A stretch of 58,508 nt of DNA from Dehalococcoidia bacterium (GCA_028279505.1 JANQNP010000053.1:1-58508), one strand, 5' to 3'. Shown: positions 37,640 to 45,663, counted from the first letter of the stretch. Translations and numbers: made by a program. The notes: a model not told the origin generated them from the letters alone.

Positions 37640-40124
37640 AGACGATGTTTCTCGGCACGAACGACATCACGTCGGCGAGGTTCGTCGACCCGATCTTCGT
37701 CACCGTCCCCCGCCCGAACTTGAACGGCTGCCGCGGGTTCTGCGGCGTGGAGGCCGCATCACCCGTGGTCACCGAGTTCCCGGGCGACCCGGGGTAGTGG
37801 AAGAAGGAGAACACCTGACCTTCCGTCACCTCGTCGGTGACGTACGCCACCGCCGTGAACCCGCCGAAGCTCGTCCCGAGGTCCTGCGTCCGCACGCGGT
37901 CGCTCTCGACGGCGACCATGTCGCCGCTGACCACGTCCCACTTATCCGCGTCCTCGGGCGAAATCTCGAGGAAGGCCACCGGGTACCGCTGGATGAGGTG
38001 CGGCTTGCGGAGGTCGTCGTAGAGGCTCTGCCAGAGGTGGTTGGCACGGCCGGTGAGGACCCACACCTCGTCGTCGTTCGGACCGAGCAGCTCGTTCCGC
38101 TCCTTCACGGCGTCGAAGTCGACGATCACGAAGCGTGACTTGCCGCCCTTGAACGACATATCGGTGTGCAGGCGGTCGGTCCCGACCGGCTCATCGTTCT
38201 CGATGACGACAGGGGTCTGGATGCCGCTGGTGCCCTGCTCACGCAGCCAGTCGTGGAGCTTGATGCCCTTCGAGGCGGTCCACTCGCCGAGCGCCGAGAA
38301 GTCCTTGCGACCGCTGGATCGGGGCGCGTAGGCCTCGATGATCTCGTTCGTGTCGGCGTAGTCGTAGCCGTCGAAGCCCATCTGCTGGGCGACCTGGGCG
38401 ACCGCCCACCAGTCCGGCTTGGCTTCGCCGGGCGGGTCCATGAACTTGCCGTAGAGGCGGAAGCGCCGCTCGGCGTTGTTCCGCGAGAAGTCCTCCTCGC
38501 CCCAGGTGGCGGCGGGGAGCACGAGGTCCGCGTACTCGGTGGTGCTGTTCGTGTAGATCTCGCTCTGCACGATGAACAGGCCGTCGTTGTCGAGGCGCTC
38601 CTTGAGCGCGGCGATGGCGTTGGCCGGGATCGCCGAGGTGATCTGCGGACCGATCTCCCGCGTCATCTCGCGGAAGCGCTGGGCGACGTACTGGCTGGCG
38701 CCGGATCCGTTGATCCAGTCGTTGCCGATGGACCACACCATCCGGGTGTTGCCCTCCATCATCCAGCGGTCGCAGTCCATCTCGACCTTGTTGCCCTCGA
38801 ACTCCGTCGGCGACTTGTCCTTCGGGTACGACGCACCCGAGGCGCCACCACGCTGGTGACCGCCCATTCGCGAGGTCGCCCGACCCGGTCGCCCCCGCGC
38901 GCCGATCAGCGCCGACAGGTTCCCGAGCGCCGCGGTGTTCTCATAGTTGTGCGACCAGTACAGCCCCTTCTCGTAGAGGATCGAGGCCTTCGGCATCCCG
39001 CCGTCGACCGGCGCGGCGAGCATCTCCGCCGCCTGGCGGAGCTTCTCCACCGGCACCGTCGTGATCTCGGACGCCGCCTCGAGGGTCAGCTCGTCGTTCC
39101 CGAGGACCGCTTCCTGCCACTCGTCCCAGGTGAGGCCGAAGCGACGGCGCCGCCAGGCGCTGTCCTCGTCGATCTCGACGCGATCCTGGACCACGTGGTC
39201 GCGGATGAAGTCCGCGTCCTGCCAGCCCTGCTCGAGGATGTGACGCGCGATCGCGCCGTAGACCCACGCGTCGGTGCCGGGCAGCAGCTGCAGATGCAGA
39301 CCGCCGTTCGCCTCCGCGTACGCCGCGGTGAACGTCTTCCGAGGGTCGACCTGGATGATCTTCGCGCCGCCGGGCTGCAGCCATTGCGTGAAAGCGACCG
39401 TCTTCGTCTCGTAGGGATCGCTGCCGATCACCATCGCGACGTCGCACTCTTTGTAGTCCTCGTAGCTGGCGCTGAACGCGTCAACGCCGGTGTCGTCGAG
39501 GCCGGGCGTGTCGGTGCCGTGGCCGGTGTTGTGGTGCGGCGCGACGTTCGGGGTGCCGATCGCGTCGTAGGCGAACTTCGTGATGACGTAGTTGTTCTCG
39601 AAGTACTCGTACGAGTAGTGCTTGAACCCCATCGCCAGCTCGCCGAACTCTTCGACCGTGTAGCCGATCATCTCGGCGATGATCTCGATCGCGGCGTCCC
39701 AGGAGATCGTCTGCAGCGTGCCGTTGACCCGCAGCATCGGGTGCTGGAGCCGGTCACGGGTCGGACCGTCCGGCCGGTACAGCTTGAGCGCCAGCGTGCC
39801 ACCGCGCACCGAGTGGTTGCCGCCCACGTTCACGTGCTCGGCGTCGGGGTCCGGCAGCACGATCGCGTGCTGCAAGATGCCGTCGATCGTCACGGTGCTG
39901 TGCATGTTCGGCGAGGGCCAACGGCCACTGAGGATCGGCGCCGGGAAATCGATGCCGAGCGCGTTCTCCGAAGCGGCCGGACCACCCTCGATGCCGACGG
40001 GCCAGGTGTAGACCTTGTAGCCGCAGGCGACGGGGCAGTACTCGCACGCGGTCGTCGTGACCTTGGCGTCGACCGGCGGCAGTGGGACCTGGGTCTTGGG
40101 GCTTTCGGCGGGCATGCCTGCCAT
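37638..40124 (-). CDS. Arsenite oxidase-family large subunit (AioA-like molybdoenzyme)
   Basis: 828 aa. VTTTACEYCPVACGYKVYTW at the N-terminus carries C-x2-C-x3-C for the 3Fe-4S cluster, with GGNHSVRGGT supplying the Ser that replaces the fourth Cys, as in AioA. YSYEYFENNYVITKFAYDAI, VDAFSASYEDYKECD and the ending FKFGRGTVTKIG plus MSFVPRN are further close AioA matches. The Mo-bis-MGD site would oxidise arsenite to arsenate. In AioA the substrate pocket uses His, Glu, Arg and His; here APHH is present, the Glu position looks like Asp, and RMGGH keeps the Arg/His pair. There is no signal peptide, so export by partnership with the Tat-bearing Rieske subunit is expected. Iodate-reductase-like or another oxyanion activity cannot be excluded. 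Confidence 0.8.
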   Translation of the reverse strand: MAGMPAESPKTQVPLPPVDAKVTTTACEYCPVACGYKVYTWPVGIEGGPAASENALGIDFPAPILSGRWPSPNMHSTVTIDGILQHAIVLPDPDAEHVNVGGNHSVRGGTLALKLYRPDGPTRDRLQHPMLRVNGTLQTISWDAAIEIIAEMIGYTVEEFGELAMGFKHYSYEYFENNYVITKFAYDAIGTPNVAPHHNTGHGTDTPGLDDTGVDAFSASYEDYKECDVAMVIGSDPYETKTVAFTQWLQPGGAKIIQVDPRKTFTAAYAEANGGLHLQLLPGTDAWVYGAIARHILEQGWQDADFIRDHVVQDRVEIDEDSAWRRRRFGLTWDEWQEAVLGNDELTLEAASEITTVPVEKLRQAAEMLAAPVDGGMPKASILYEKGLYWSHNYENTAALGNLSALIGARGRPGRATSRMGGHQRGGASGASYPKDKSPTEFEGNKVEMDCDRWMMEGNTRMVWSIGNDWINGSGASQYVAQRFREMTREIGPQITSAIPANAIAALKERLDNDGLFIVQSEIYTNSTTEYADLVLPAATWGEEDFSRNNAERRFRLYGKFMDPPGEAKPDWWAVAQVAQQMGFDGYDYADTNEIIEAYAPRSSGRKDFSALGEWTASKGIKLHDWLREQGTSGIQTPVVIENDEPVGTDRLHTDMSFKGGKSRFVIVDFDAVKERNELLGPNDDEVWVLTGRANHLWQSLYDDLRKPHLIQRYPVAFLEISPEDADKWDVVSGDMVAVESDRVRTQDLGTSFGGFTAVAYVTDEVTEGQVFSFFHYPGSPGNSVTTGDAASTPQNPRQPFKFGRGTVTKIGSTNLADVMSFVPRNIV

Positions 40125-40126
40125 GG

Positions 40127-40774
40127 CTAGATTCCCTCCACGATCGTGATGTCAGCGAGGTTGTCCCGGAAGCCGTAGAAGATGCCGAGCGTCCCGACGG
40201 CGATGATGTCGTCGCCCTCGATGTCGAGCAGAATCTGCGGGAGGTTCGAGGTGGCCTGGCCGAGCACGACGCTGCCGCGCCGGCCGAGGTCGAACGTGGT
40301 GAAGTGACAACCGCAGGGCCCGAGGATCCCGTGCTCGACCTTGAAGGTTCCGGCGAGCGGGCAGCCCATGTGCGTGCAGTCGGTGCCGAAGGCGACGATG
40401 TCGCCGTCCTCGCCGATGCCGCCCGCGGCGGGGCGGCCGAGTTTCACGAGCGACGCAGCGCTTTGCTCGGTGGGGTAGTTGAAGTCGATCACGTCGCCCG
40501 TGTTGAGGCCGGAGACGGTGCCAACCTTCACCCGCGGATGCGCCGTCGCCACCATCGGCGTGACCACCGGGTCGCCGTCGGCGGGCGTCGGCGTCCCGTC
40601 GCCACCATCCGAGGGTGGTCGCGCGACGGCGTCCCCGTCGTCGTCATCGCCGCCGACGCCCGGGATCGCCACGCCGATCACGGTGCCGACAACGACGCCG
40701 CCCGTGGCGAACCCGAGTCCCTCGATGAAGCTGCGACGGCTGACCGTCCCCTGTGGCTCATGCTCTTCTGTCAT
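40127..40774 (-). CDS. Rieske 2Fe-2S small subunit (AioB-like), Tat-exported
   Basis: 215 aa from ATG 40774, which overlaps the upstream stop as ATGA; longer readings are out of place. VSRRSFIEGLGFATGGVVVG is a twin-arginine signal or anchor, then an Asp/Pro-rich linker. ASLVKLGRPAAGGIGEDGDI and CTHMGCPLAG with GPCGCHFTTFDLGRRG give both halves of the Rieske cluster (C-x-H and C-x-x-H; the second as CGCH). QATSNLPQILLDIEGDDIIA closes the AioB pattern. It carries electrons from the Mo subunit to a cytochrome or azurin, none of which is encoded next to it. The large subunit starts two bases after its stop. Confidence 0.85.
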   Translation of the reverse strand: MTEEHEPQGTVSRRSFIEGLGFATGGVVVGTVIGVAIPGVGGDDDDGDAVARPPSDGGDGTPTPADGDPVVTPMVATAHPRVKVGTVSGLNTGDVIDFNYPTEQSAASLVKLGRPAAGGIGEDGDIVAFGTDCTHMGCPLAGTFKVEHGILGPCGCHFTTFDLGRRGSVVLGQATSNLPQILLDIEGDDIIAVGTLGIFYGFRDNLADITIVEGI

Positions 40775-41466
40775 ACCTGCATCCCTAATCGGTTCCCAAG
40801 TTCGACCTGTTCGGCTGACGGAGCGGCCACCGAGGCGACCCGTCCCGTCGAGGTAGGCGTGTAGTAGCTGCCCCGCGCGCTGGCCCCGTATGACCCGCCG
40901 TTGGCGCAGGACAGGCACAGCGGCCGGCCGTCCACCACCAGCTCGCGGCCGTTCACGATCTCCTCGTGGCAGACGCCGCAGTTCGTGCGGACCCCGGGCC
41001 GACCGAGGAGTGCGTCGACGTCGAAGGTCAGCGTCACCTCGGCGACGGACAGCAGATCGGCGTCGCTGATCGCCTGGTAGCCGTCCATCTGCTGGTAGTA
41101 GCGGCGGGTCTGGTGTGGCGCGTACTCGGCGGCGAGCTCACGGATCCCGGCGCGCGGCGCCACGCGCACCGCCCGCCCGCTCGGCACGTCGACGAACGTC
41201 GCCGCGATCTTCCCGACGTCCTCGAGACGCAGCGTGTGGTGCCCGAGGCTGCACCCCGTTGCCACCTCGACCGCGTCCGCGAAGCAACCGTCCGTCTCGA
41301 CCAGGACCAGCAGCCGCCGGTCCGTGCGCGGCACATCGAGGCCAAGCGCGTCCGCGCCCGCGAACCCGATGCGCACGCCCAGCACCTGCCGAGGGCACAA
41401 CCGCCCGTGACGCGCGGTCGTCGCGTCGAGCGCGGACTGGATGGCCGGGCGCCTCGAACGGATCAT
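40771..41466 (-). CDS. FmdE-like zinc protein in the molybdoenzyme operon
   Basis: 231 aa from ATG 41466 (GGGGAGG ribosome site). ARHGRLCPRQVLGVRIGFAG and DGCFADAVEVATGCSLGHHT are the core of the FmdE family (named for formylmethanofuran dehydrogenase subunit E), with Cys and His in the usual places. The C-terminal part adds NCGVCHEEIVNG and CLSCANG, a C-x2-C ... C-x2-C zinc finger, then a Ser/Tyr tail. FmdE-type proteins occur with Mo enzymes and are often proposed to help in cofactor handling, which is not proven. Its position, first in the operon and overlapping the Rieske gene, argues for a service role in maturation of the AioBA-like enzyme. It is not a known aio gene. Confidence 0.75.
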   Translation of the reverse strand: MIRSRRPAIQSALDATTARHGRLCPRQVLGVRIGFAGADALGLDVPRTDRRLLVLVETDGCFADAVEVATGCSLGHHTLRLEDVGKIAATFVDVPSGRAVRVAPRAGIRELAAEYAPHQTRRYYQQMDGYQAISDADLLSVAEVTLTFDVDALLGRPGVRTNCGVCHEEIVNGRELVVDGRPLCLSCANGGSYGASARGSYYTPTSTGRVASVAAPSAEQVELGNRLGMQV

Positions 41467-41533
41467 CGTCGCCTCCCCGGTCCCGCCGGCGGAACGCCGG
41501 GTCCGCCGTGTGAAACCACTGTCGTGGGAGGCG

Positions 41534-41556
41534 CCCGCGGGCGAATCGCCCGCGGG
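41534..41556. other. Perfect GC hairpin before the FmdE gene
   Basis: CCCGCGGGCG-AAT-CGCCCGCGGG: a ten-base stem and a three-base loop, 68 bases upstream of the FmdE start and 75 bases after the response-regulator stop. It could end the regulator transcript, act as an attenuator for the operon, or stabilise its leader. No U-tract follows in either direction. Confidence 0.65.
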
Positions 41557-41557
41557 A

Positions 41558-41584
41558 CGTAGATGCCTACGATCTATGTCGTAG
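41558..41584. promoter_or_regulatory. Three-half-site inverted repeat, candidate response-regulator site
   Basis: CGTAG (41558-41562), CTACG (41567-41571) and TCGTAG (41579-41584) give two overlapping inverted pairs: CGTAG-N4-CTACG and CTACGA-N6-TCGTAG. It lies between the two-component genes and the molybdoenzyme operon, where a NarL-type regulator would bind. NarL-type sites are built from paired heptamers, so the geometry is plausible; binding is inferred. Confidence 0.5.
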
Positions 41585-41630
41585 ATCGACCAACGAGGTC
41601 AGCGCGCGGTCAGGTCGAGGCGGCGAGCTG

Positions 41631-42284
41631 CTAGGTCTGAGCATCCCCGGGCGGCAGCAGTCCGAGGCGAAGCGCCGCCGCAGCGGCCGCGAGCTTCGAG
41701 TGCACCCCGAGCTTCTGCAGCACGTGCTGGACATGCGTACGCACCGTGTGTGGGCTGATCACGAGCCGCTCCGCGATCGTCGAGTTGGTGTGCCCCTCGG
41801 CGATCAGCTGCAGCACCTCCCGCTCCCGCGGCGTGAGGTCGAGGTCGGTCGTCGCCGGCTCGGCCGGCTCCGCGTCCCGACGCAGCTCACCGAGGAGCGA
41901 CTGCAGCGCACTCGCCGGGAGCAACGACTCGCCCTCGTGCGCTGCGCGCACCGCGTTCGCCACGTCCGCGAGCGAGCTCGTCTTCGGCAGGCACGCCGAC
42001 GCACCCGCGTCGATCGACTCCACGAGGATCGACACCTCGTCGAACTGCGTGAGCATCACCGCGTGGCATTCGGGGAGATCGACCCGCGCCTGCCGGCAGA
42101 TCGCCGTGCCGTGGCCGTCGGGCAGCTCGTAGTCGAGCAGCAGCACGTCCGGCCTCGAGCGTTGCAGCGCGGCGAGCGCGGCCGCCACCGTCCCCTCCGT
42201 CGAGAGCACCTCGATGTCCGGTTCGAGGCTGAGCGCCGTGGCGATCGCGTCGGCGAAGACCTGGTGATCGTCGACGACGAGCAC
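41631..42284 (-). CDS. NarL/FixJ-type response regulator
   Basis: 217 aa from GTG 42284. LVVDDHQVF (acidic pocket), DVLLLDYELPDG (phosphoacceptor Asp at about residue 51) and the conserved Lys in CLPKTSS form the receiver. LTPREREVLQLIAEGHTNST and VISPHTVRTHVQHVLQKLGV are the LuxR-type helix-turn-helix. A CTG three codons upstream overlaps the kinase stop as CTGA and would restore the usual I-R-V-L-V-V-D-D-H N-terminus. It follows the histidine kinase and precedes the FmdE-Rieske-Mo operon on the same strand. Known arsenite oxidase operons are controlled by an NtrC-type AioR, so this would be a different logic. Confidence 0.9.
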   Translation of the reverse strand: MLVVDDHQVFADAIATALSLEPDIEVLSTEGTVAAALAALQRSRPDVLLLDYELPDGHGTAICRQARVDLPECHAVMLTQFDEVSILVESIDAGASACLPKTSSLADVANAVRAAHEGESLLPASALQSLLGELRRDAEPAEPATTDLDLTPREREVLQLIAEGHTNSTIAERLVISPHTVRTHVQHVLQKLGVHSKLAAAAAALRLGLLPPGDAQT

Positions 42285-42289
42285 GCGGA

Positions 42290-44755
42290 TCAGGTCGTCA
42301 CGGGCGGCGAGGGGCTGGCTGATCGTTCGGCTCCGACGGATGCGAGCGGCAGGCGGATCGTGAAGCGAGCGCCGATCGCGCCGCGGTCGACGCCGATCGA
42401 GCCACCGTGGGCCTCCACGACGCTGCGCGTAATGTACAGCCCGAGCCCGGTACCGGATGGCCCCGTCCCGCCGCCCGGCGCCGCGAGTCGCACGAACCGC
42501 TCGAACACGCGCTCGCGGTCCGACTCCGGGATCCCGGGCCCCTCGTCCTCCACGGTGATGACCGCAACCTCGGCGTCCGGGTCGGCCTCCCAGCCCACGT
42601 GCACCGCGCCGCCGGGCGGCGAGTACTTCGCCGCGTTGTCCACCAGGTTCAGCAGCGCCTGCTTCAGCAGCATCGGATCCGCCACCACCAGCGTCGGTTC
42701 GCCACGCTCGAGGATGATCGGATGCGCGTCCTCGTCGATGCGCGCGACCTCCCCGACCACCTCGTCGATCAGCGGCCCCAGCAGCGCCGGCCGGCTCTCC
42801 GGCACCAGCCGCCCGGCGTCGATCCGGCTCACCCGGAGCACGTCCTCCACCAGCTCGGTCAGGTGCTCCGTCTCCGCCGCGATCACATCGAGGATCCGGT
42901 CACGCTGCGCGTCGTCGATCGTGTCGCCGTGCGCGTTGATGATCTCCGTGTACCCCCGCAGCGCGGCGACCGGGCTGCGGAGCTGGTGCGAGACCGTCGA
43001 GACGAAGTCCGTCTTCGCCTGGTTCAGCTCCTCGAGGCGCGTCACCGTCTCCCGCTCGCGCGCGTGCAGCTTCGCGTTCTCGATCGCCACCCCGACCTGG
43101 TTGGCGAGCGTCTCGAGGAGCTCCCGGTCCACCGGCTGGAAGTCCGCCCGGTCTGGCGACCGAGCGACGCGGATCTCACCGAGCCGGACCCCGCCGCCGC
43201 TGACCGCGTCCGCGATCTGGTGCGCGCTCTCGGGAATCCGCTCCGCGCCGGGCAGGCGCGGCGTCGAGGGATGATCGGGGTCGTCGAAGACGACGACCGC
43301 GTGGTCGGCATCGGTGAGGCGGCGCGCGTAGTCGGCGGCTCGCGTCGCGATCTCGTCGACCGCGCCCGCGGTGACGAGGCCCATGCCGATCTCGTTCAGC
43401 CCGCGCAGCTTCCGATCGCGGTCCTGCAGATCGTGCGTCCGCTCCGCGACGCGCCCCTCGAGCGTCCGGTACGAATCCTCGAGCTGCTCCGCCATCTGGT
43501 CGAAGGCGTGCGCCACGTCCCCCAGCTCGTCGGAGCTCGGCAGATCGATACGGTGCTCGAAGTCTCCGCGGCCGATCTGCACGGCGCCCTCGCGGAGGAG
43601 CCGGGCGGGGCGACTGAGGCGGCCCGTCGCGAACCAGATCACGCCGAGGCCCACCGCCGTCATCGCGCCGAACACGAGCAGCAGCTGCACCCGCAGCGTG
43701 CGCGCCGGCGCCAGGATCGCCGACTCCGGCGCGCTCGCCACCAGCAGCCAGCCGCGGTCCGGTGGCCCGACCTCGCCGGCCACGAGCTGCTGGTCCGACG
43801 CCCGCAGCTCGAGCTGCGCCTCCCCCGGCGTCCGGTCCCCACCAACGAGGGCTGCGAACTCAGGCACCTCCTCGAACAGGTTCCACCCCGTGTTCAGGTC
43901 CCGCGGCCCCGACCACGAGCGGGCGGGATCGGGATGCACGAGGTAGTAGCCCGCCTCATCCACGAGCATGAGGTCGGTGTCCGACTCCGCGCCGCCCGCC
44001 GCCCGCAGCTCTGAGACCAGCGAGCTGGCGTCGAGGTTCACGATCACGAACCCGGCGGGCGCGCCGTCGTCGTCCGTCACCGGAGCGGCGAACCGGATCA
44101 CCGGCACGTGCGGCTCCTGGATCCCGCCGCGCTCTCGGTTCAGGTCGAGCGGTGAGACGTAGATCTCACCAGGGCTGAGCTGGCTCGCTGCCTCCACGTA
44201 GTAGCGGCCGGACTTGTCCTGCAGCCCCGCCTCCGGGAGCGCGATCAGCACCCCGTCGCGCCGGTCGACGCGCACCCGCTCGTGCCCCGTCTGATCGATG
44301 TACCGCACCTGCAGGTAGTTGGCGTGCGCCCCCGCGAAGAGCAGGAAGTCCGCCTCGACGTCCCCGGCCTGCGCCGCCTCGCCGCTCGCCGCGTAGCGGC
44401 GCACGGCGGGCAGCTCCGCGAGGATCGTCGTGTCCGCCTCCACCCCCGCGATGTGCCGCTCGAACACCGACGCCGCCCCGCGCTGATCCGAGGACAGCTC
44501 GACCCGCGCATCCTCCTCGAGGCTTCGCGGAAGCTCGTAGTAGAGGTACCCCGCCGCAATCACGAGCGGCGGCAGCGCGAGCGCGACGAAGACCGCCGCC
44601 AGCTTCCACCGCAGGCTGCTGAAGCGCGCACCGAGGCCTGATCGCGTCGCCGGAGCGGAGTCGACCGGGCGGCCACCGCCCTGCTGGGTCGGCTGCCGGG
44701 TCGTCTCGGGCGTCGCGATTCGCCCGTCGGGATTGTTGGCCGGGAGTTCCACCAT
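42290..44755 (-). CDS. Membrane histidine kinase with dCache sensor, HAMP and GAF domains
   Basis: 821 aa from ATG 44755 (GGAGGAGG ribosome site); longer readings upstream are spurious. Domains: TM1 (about 52-74), an extracytoplasmic double Cache region (about 75-345) with YYVEAASQLSPGEIYVSP and VIVNLDASSL typical of dCache, TM2, HAMP (about 375-440), GAF (about 455-600), the dimerisation box FVSTVSHQLRSPVAALRGYT with the phospho-His, and the ATPase with LLNLVDNAAKYSPPGG, EDEGPGIP and GTGLGLYI. dCache domains bind small molecules such as amino acids or carboxylates. The cognate regulator follows by five bases. The signal might be the substrate of the downstream molybdoenzyme or a redox cue. 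Confidence 0.9.
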   Translation of the reverse strand: MVELPANNPDGRIATPETTRQPTQQGGGRPVDSAPATRSGLGARFSSLRWKLAAVFVALALPPLVIAAGYLYYELPRSLEEDARVELSSDQRGAASVFERHIAGVEADTTILAELPAVRRYAASGEAAQAGDVEADFLLFAGAHANYLQVRYIDQTGHERVRVDRRDGVLIALPEAGLQDKSGRYYVEAASQLSPGEIYVSPLDLNRERGGIQEPHVPVIRFAAPVTDDDGAPAGFVIVNLDASSLVSELRAAGGAESDTDLMLVDEAGYYLVHPDPARSWSGPRDLNTGWNLFEEVPEFAALVGGDRTPGEAQLELRASDQQLVAGEVGPPDRGWLLVASAPESAILAPARTLRVQLLLVFGAMTAVGLGVIWFATGRLSRPARLLREGAVQIGRGDFEHRIDLPSSDELGDVAHAFDQMAEQLEDSYRTLEGRVAERTHDLQDRDRKLRGLNEIGMGLVTAGAVDEIATRAADYARRLTDADHAVVVFDDPDHPSTPRLPGAERIPESAHQIADAVSGGGVRLGEIRVARSPDRADFQPVDRELLETLANQVGVAIENAKLHARERETVTRLEELNQAKTDFVSTVSHQLRSPVAALRGYTEIINAHGDTIDDAQRDRILDVIAAETEHLTELVEDVLRVSRIDAGRLVPESRPALLGPLIDEVVGEVARIDEDAHPIILERGEPTLVVADPMLLKQALLNLVDNAAKYSPPGGAVHVGWEADPDAEVAVITVEDEGPGIPESDRERVFERFVRLAAPGGGTGPSGTGLGLYITRSVVEAHGGSIGVDRGAIGARFTIRLPLASVGAERSASPSPPVTT

Positions 44756-44893
44756 CGCGGGATGCCTCCTCCCCGAGGTGGTGAACGTAGCCTCATTGGA
44801 CGGCGCTGACCGACCGGCCAACAGGGACCTCGGGGCACCGCCGCTGGGACCTTCGGCCCCCTCGCCCCGTGACCCTCGCCACGCGGTCGGGGC

Positions 44894-44899
44894 TAGACT
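44894..44899 (+). promoter_or_regulatory. -10 box for the SnoaL-like gene
   Basis: TAGACT, 26 bases before the ATG at 44926, with a GAAGGGA ribosome site between them. A GTGACC hexamer 19 bases upstream is a weak -35 candidate. Confidence 0.4.
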
Positions 44900-44925
44900 G
44901 CCCCGGCGGACGAAGGGACGTGGCG

Positions 44926-45288
44926 ATGAGTACCCCATCCGAGGTGTTTCGAAGCTGGGCGGCGGCGAACATCACCGGCGACATGGCGGCGTGGAGCCCG
45001 CTGGTCGACGACCGGTTCACCTACGTGCACAGCCGCTCGAACCTCGAGACGAAGGACGAGCTCGTCACCGCCTTCGAGGGTGGCCGCCGCTATCGCAGCT
45101 GGGAGATCGAGTCCCTCGAGGAGCGGACCTACGAGGGCTGCGCCGTCCTCAACGGTGTCGCGCACCTCGGGGTCGGGCCCGCAGATCAGGGCGCGGTCCT
45201 CGACATCCGCTTCACGGCGACGCTGGTACCGGGTGGCGAGTCGGAGTGGCAGCTCGCGGCGCTCCAGTCGACGCGACTGGCCGAGTAG
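44926..45288 (+). CDS. SnoaL/NTF2-like small protein
   Basis: 120 aa from ATG 44926; the longer reading from 44869 lacks a ribosome site. The length, the early helix VFRSWAAANITGDMAAW followed by SPLVDDRFTYVH, and the beta-rich second half suggest the SnoaL-like NTF2 fold, often a dimeric pocket protein with limp enzymatic or binding roles. There are no clear catalytic residues. It lies divergently from the kinase gene, and a 47-aa membrane protein follows at 54 bases. Function is unknown. Confidence 0.55.
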   Translation: MSTPSEVFRSWAAANITGDMAAWSPLVDDRFTYVHSRSNLETKDELVTAFEGGRRYRSWEIESLEERTYEGCAVLNGVAHLGVGPADQGAVLDIRFTATLVPGGESEWQLAALQSTRLAE

Positions 45289-45341
45289 GGCGCCGCGCCC
45301 CCTCGCCGCCCCCTATGCTGGGGCGGTAGCGGTGAGGGTCC

Positions 45342-45485
45342 ATGGACTTCAGCGAAGTCGAGATCACGACCGAGCTGGTGATCGCGGTCATCGGCGGGAT
45401 CGGCCTCCTCGTCGAGGTGCTGGTCCTGCTCGGCCCCGTCCTCGGTGACCCGCAGCGCAAGCGAAAGCCGAACGGCCGGGTCTAG
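45342..45485 (+). CDS. Small single-span membrane protein (47 aa)
   Basis: ATG 45342 has GGTGAGGG as ribosome site and a TATGCT box at 45314-45319. The protein has a short acidic start (MDFSEVEITTE), one strongly hydrophobic span (VIAVIGGIGLLVEVLVLLG), and a basic tail (RKRKPNGRV), so the tail is probably cytoplasmic. The size and topology resemble many small membrane regulators or stabilising subunits. A GGGTC-TTC-GACCC hairpin follows two bases after the stop, which supports a real transcript end. Confidence 0.55.
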   Translation: MDFSEVEITTELVIAVIGGIGLLVEVLVLLGPVLGDPQRKRKPNGRV

Positions 45486-45486
45486 A

Positions 45487-45499
45487 GGGTCTTCGACCC
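45487..45499 (+). terminator. Short hairpin after the 47-aa membrane protein
   Basis: GGGTC-TTC-GACCC directly after the stop codon, then a C-run. Equal core to hairpins elsewhere in the window; no T-run. Confidence 0.4.
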
Positions 45500-45584
45500 C
45501 CCGCCGTTCGCACCAACCGAGGCTCGACAACCGTGGGAGGCGGGACTCCTCGGCGGACCCCGGGTGCACAGAACACAGGCGTGA

Positions 45585-45590
45585 TAGTGT
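45585..45590 (+). promoter_or_regulatory. -10 box before the 21-codon mini-cistron
   Basis: TAGTGT, seven bases, GTG at 45598. The mini-cistron overlaps the downstream transporter start. Confidence 0.45.
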
Positions 45591-45597
45591 CGCCGCC

Positions 45598-45663
45598 GTG
45601 TTGGACCGAGTCGTTCACTCCTGCCTTCCGAGCGTGCATCGCGTCGCGCGGCTGGCCGGCTGA
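45598..45663 (+). CDS. Leaderless mini-cistron (21 aa) overlapping the MFS start
   Basis: GTG seven bases after TAGTGT, no ribosome site, encoding a 21-residue basic peptide that starts VLDRVVHSCLPSVHR; its TGA overlaps the ATG of the MFS gene as TGATG. If translated, it would deliver ribosomes to the transporter start. The peptide has one Cys and several His and Arg. Existence rests on position and frame alone. Confidence 0.45.
   Translation: MLDRVVHSCLPSVHRVARLAG

Noticed and set aside
38166..40130. 654-codon plus-strand frame opposite the AioA-like gene
   Set aside because: Antisense shadow; the opposite strand has complete molybdoenzyme motifs.
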